Shown: in pieces, positions 13,518 to 13,563 of the stretch
Layout: the number at the start of each line of letters is the position of its first letter
How positions within the stretch are numbered: position 1 is the stretch's first letter
Assembly (NCBI GenBank): GCA_017608775.1
Contig: JAFCFF010000013.1
Span: 1 to 13,563, forward strand
Source of the DNA: Candidatus Iainarchaeum sp.
Lineage (GTDB): Archaea > Iainarchaeota > Iainarchaeia > Iainarchaeales > JAFCFF01
Direction of reading: 5' to 3'
Length of the DNA: 13,563 bases
Position numbers and translations under genes: made by a program
Notes under the pieces: model-generated
Seen by the model: only the letters and a program-made list of their open reading frames with translations
Database searches by the model: none
What the model was told of the DNA's origin: nothing

Positions 13518-13563
13518 GAGAAAAAATTCTTGACGGAAAACTGGTTTTTGCGGTTAAGGCCCT
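13471..13563. repeat. Perfect 93-bp palindrome at the window end (46-bp arms, 1-bp centre)
   Basis: Bases 13471-13516 are the exact reverse complement of 13518-13563 around position 13517, with no mismatch. The left arm is ordinary coding sequence of the minus-strand gene. The window stops exactly where the right arm mirrors 13471, so the palindrome may extend further. An assembly or whole-genome-amplification fold-back is the best explanation. Confidence 0.95.

Noticed and set aside
13471..13563. Terminal palindrome as a transcription terminator or CRISPR-like repeat
   Set aside because: It lies inside coding sequence, is far longer and more perfect than a terminator, and there is no second copy with spacers in the window.

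Overview
The window looks like an AT-rich archaeal chromosome. The evidence is a classical TFB (archaeal TFIIB), ribosomal protein eS8, a Hef-type helicase with a separate XPF/ERCC4 nuclease, a HerA-family ATPase, a tRNA-splicing-endonuclease-like protein, DUF357, a class II tRNA-Leu without an encoded CCA, and TATA-like boxes about 25 bp upstream of inferred transcript starts. Intergenic gaps are small and several genes overlap by a few bases. The compactness and small proteins would fit a DPANN-type lineage, but the sequence alone does not prove the phylum. Both ends are incomplete: TFB runs off the left edge, and the right edge sits in a perfect 93-bp palindrome that truncates a gene.

Layout. 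(1) 1-3740, minus strand: Hef-like helicase, XPF-type nuclease, eS8 and TFB (information processing). Hef is split into two adjacent genes at its natural domain boundary. (2) 3834-4490, plus: an HD-domain phosphohydrolase, divergent from the helicase and convergent with the next gene. (3) 4514-5987, minus: a two-helix membrane protein, then a four-CBS-domain protein whose C-terminus resembles ribosome hibernation factors (HPF/S30AE). (4) 6129-7442, plus: a membrane-anchored DUF4139-like protein on a predicted leaderless transcript. (5) 7485-10459, minus: an operon of a 61-residue membrane protein, a HerA-like ATPase and a one-domain EndA-like protein joined to HerA by an ATGA start/stop overlap. 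(6) 10634-11527, plus: a membrane operon of a 21-residue microprotein, a 79-residue membrane protein and an HExxH membrane metalloprotease. (7) 11554-13293, plus: tRNA-Leu(GAG), a DUF429 RNase H-fold protein, an endonuclease IV/xylose-isomerase-like TIM barrel and a DUF357 protein, closely spaced and probably co-transcribed. (8) 13290-13517, minus: the C-terminal part of an unrecognised gene cut by the terminal palindrome.

Themes. Several genes concern nucleic-acid repair or processing (Hef parts, HerA, EndA-like, DUF429, TIM barrel) and three concern gene expression (TFB, eS8, CBS-HPF-like protein). I found no CRISPR array, insertion sequence, phage gene or toxin-antitoxin pair. The most interesting items are the CBS/HPF-like fusion, the EndA-like subunit lacking the catalytic lysine and coupled to HerA, split Hef with a terminal PIP-like motif, and the leaderless microprotein at the head of the membrane operon. 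The terminal palindrome is most likely an assembly or amplification artefact.
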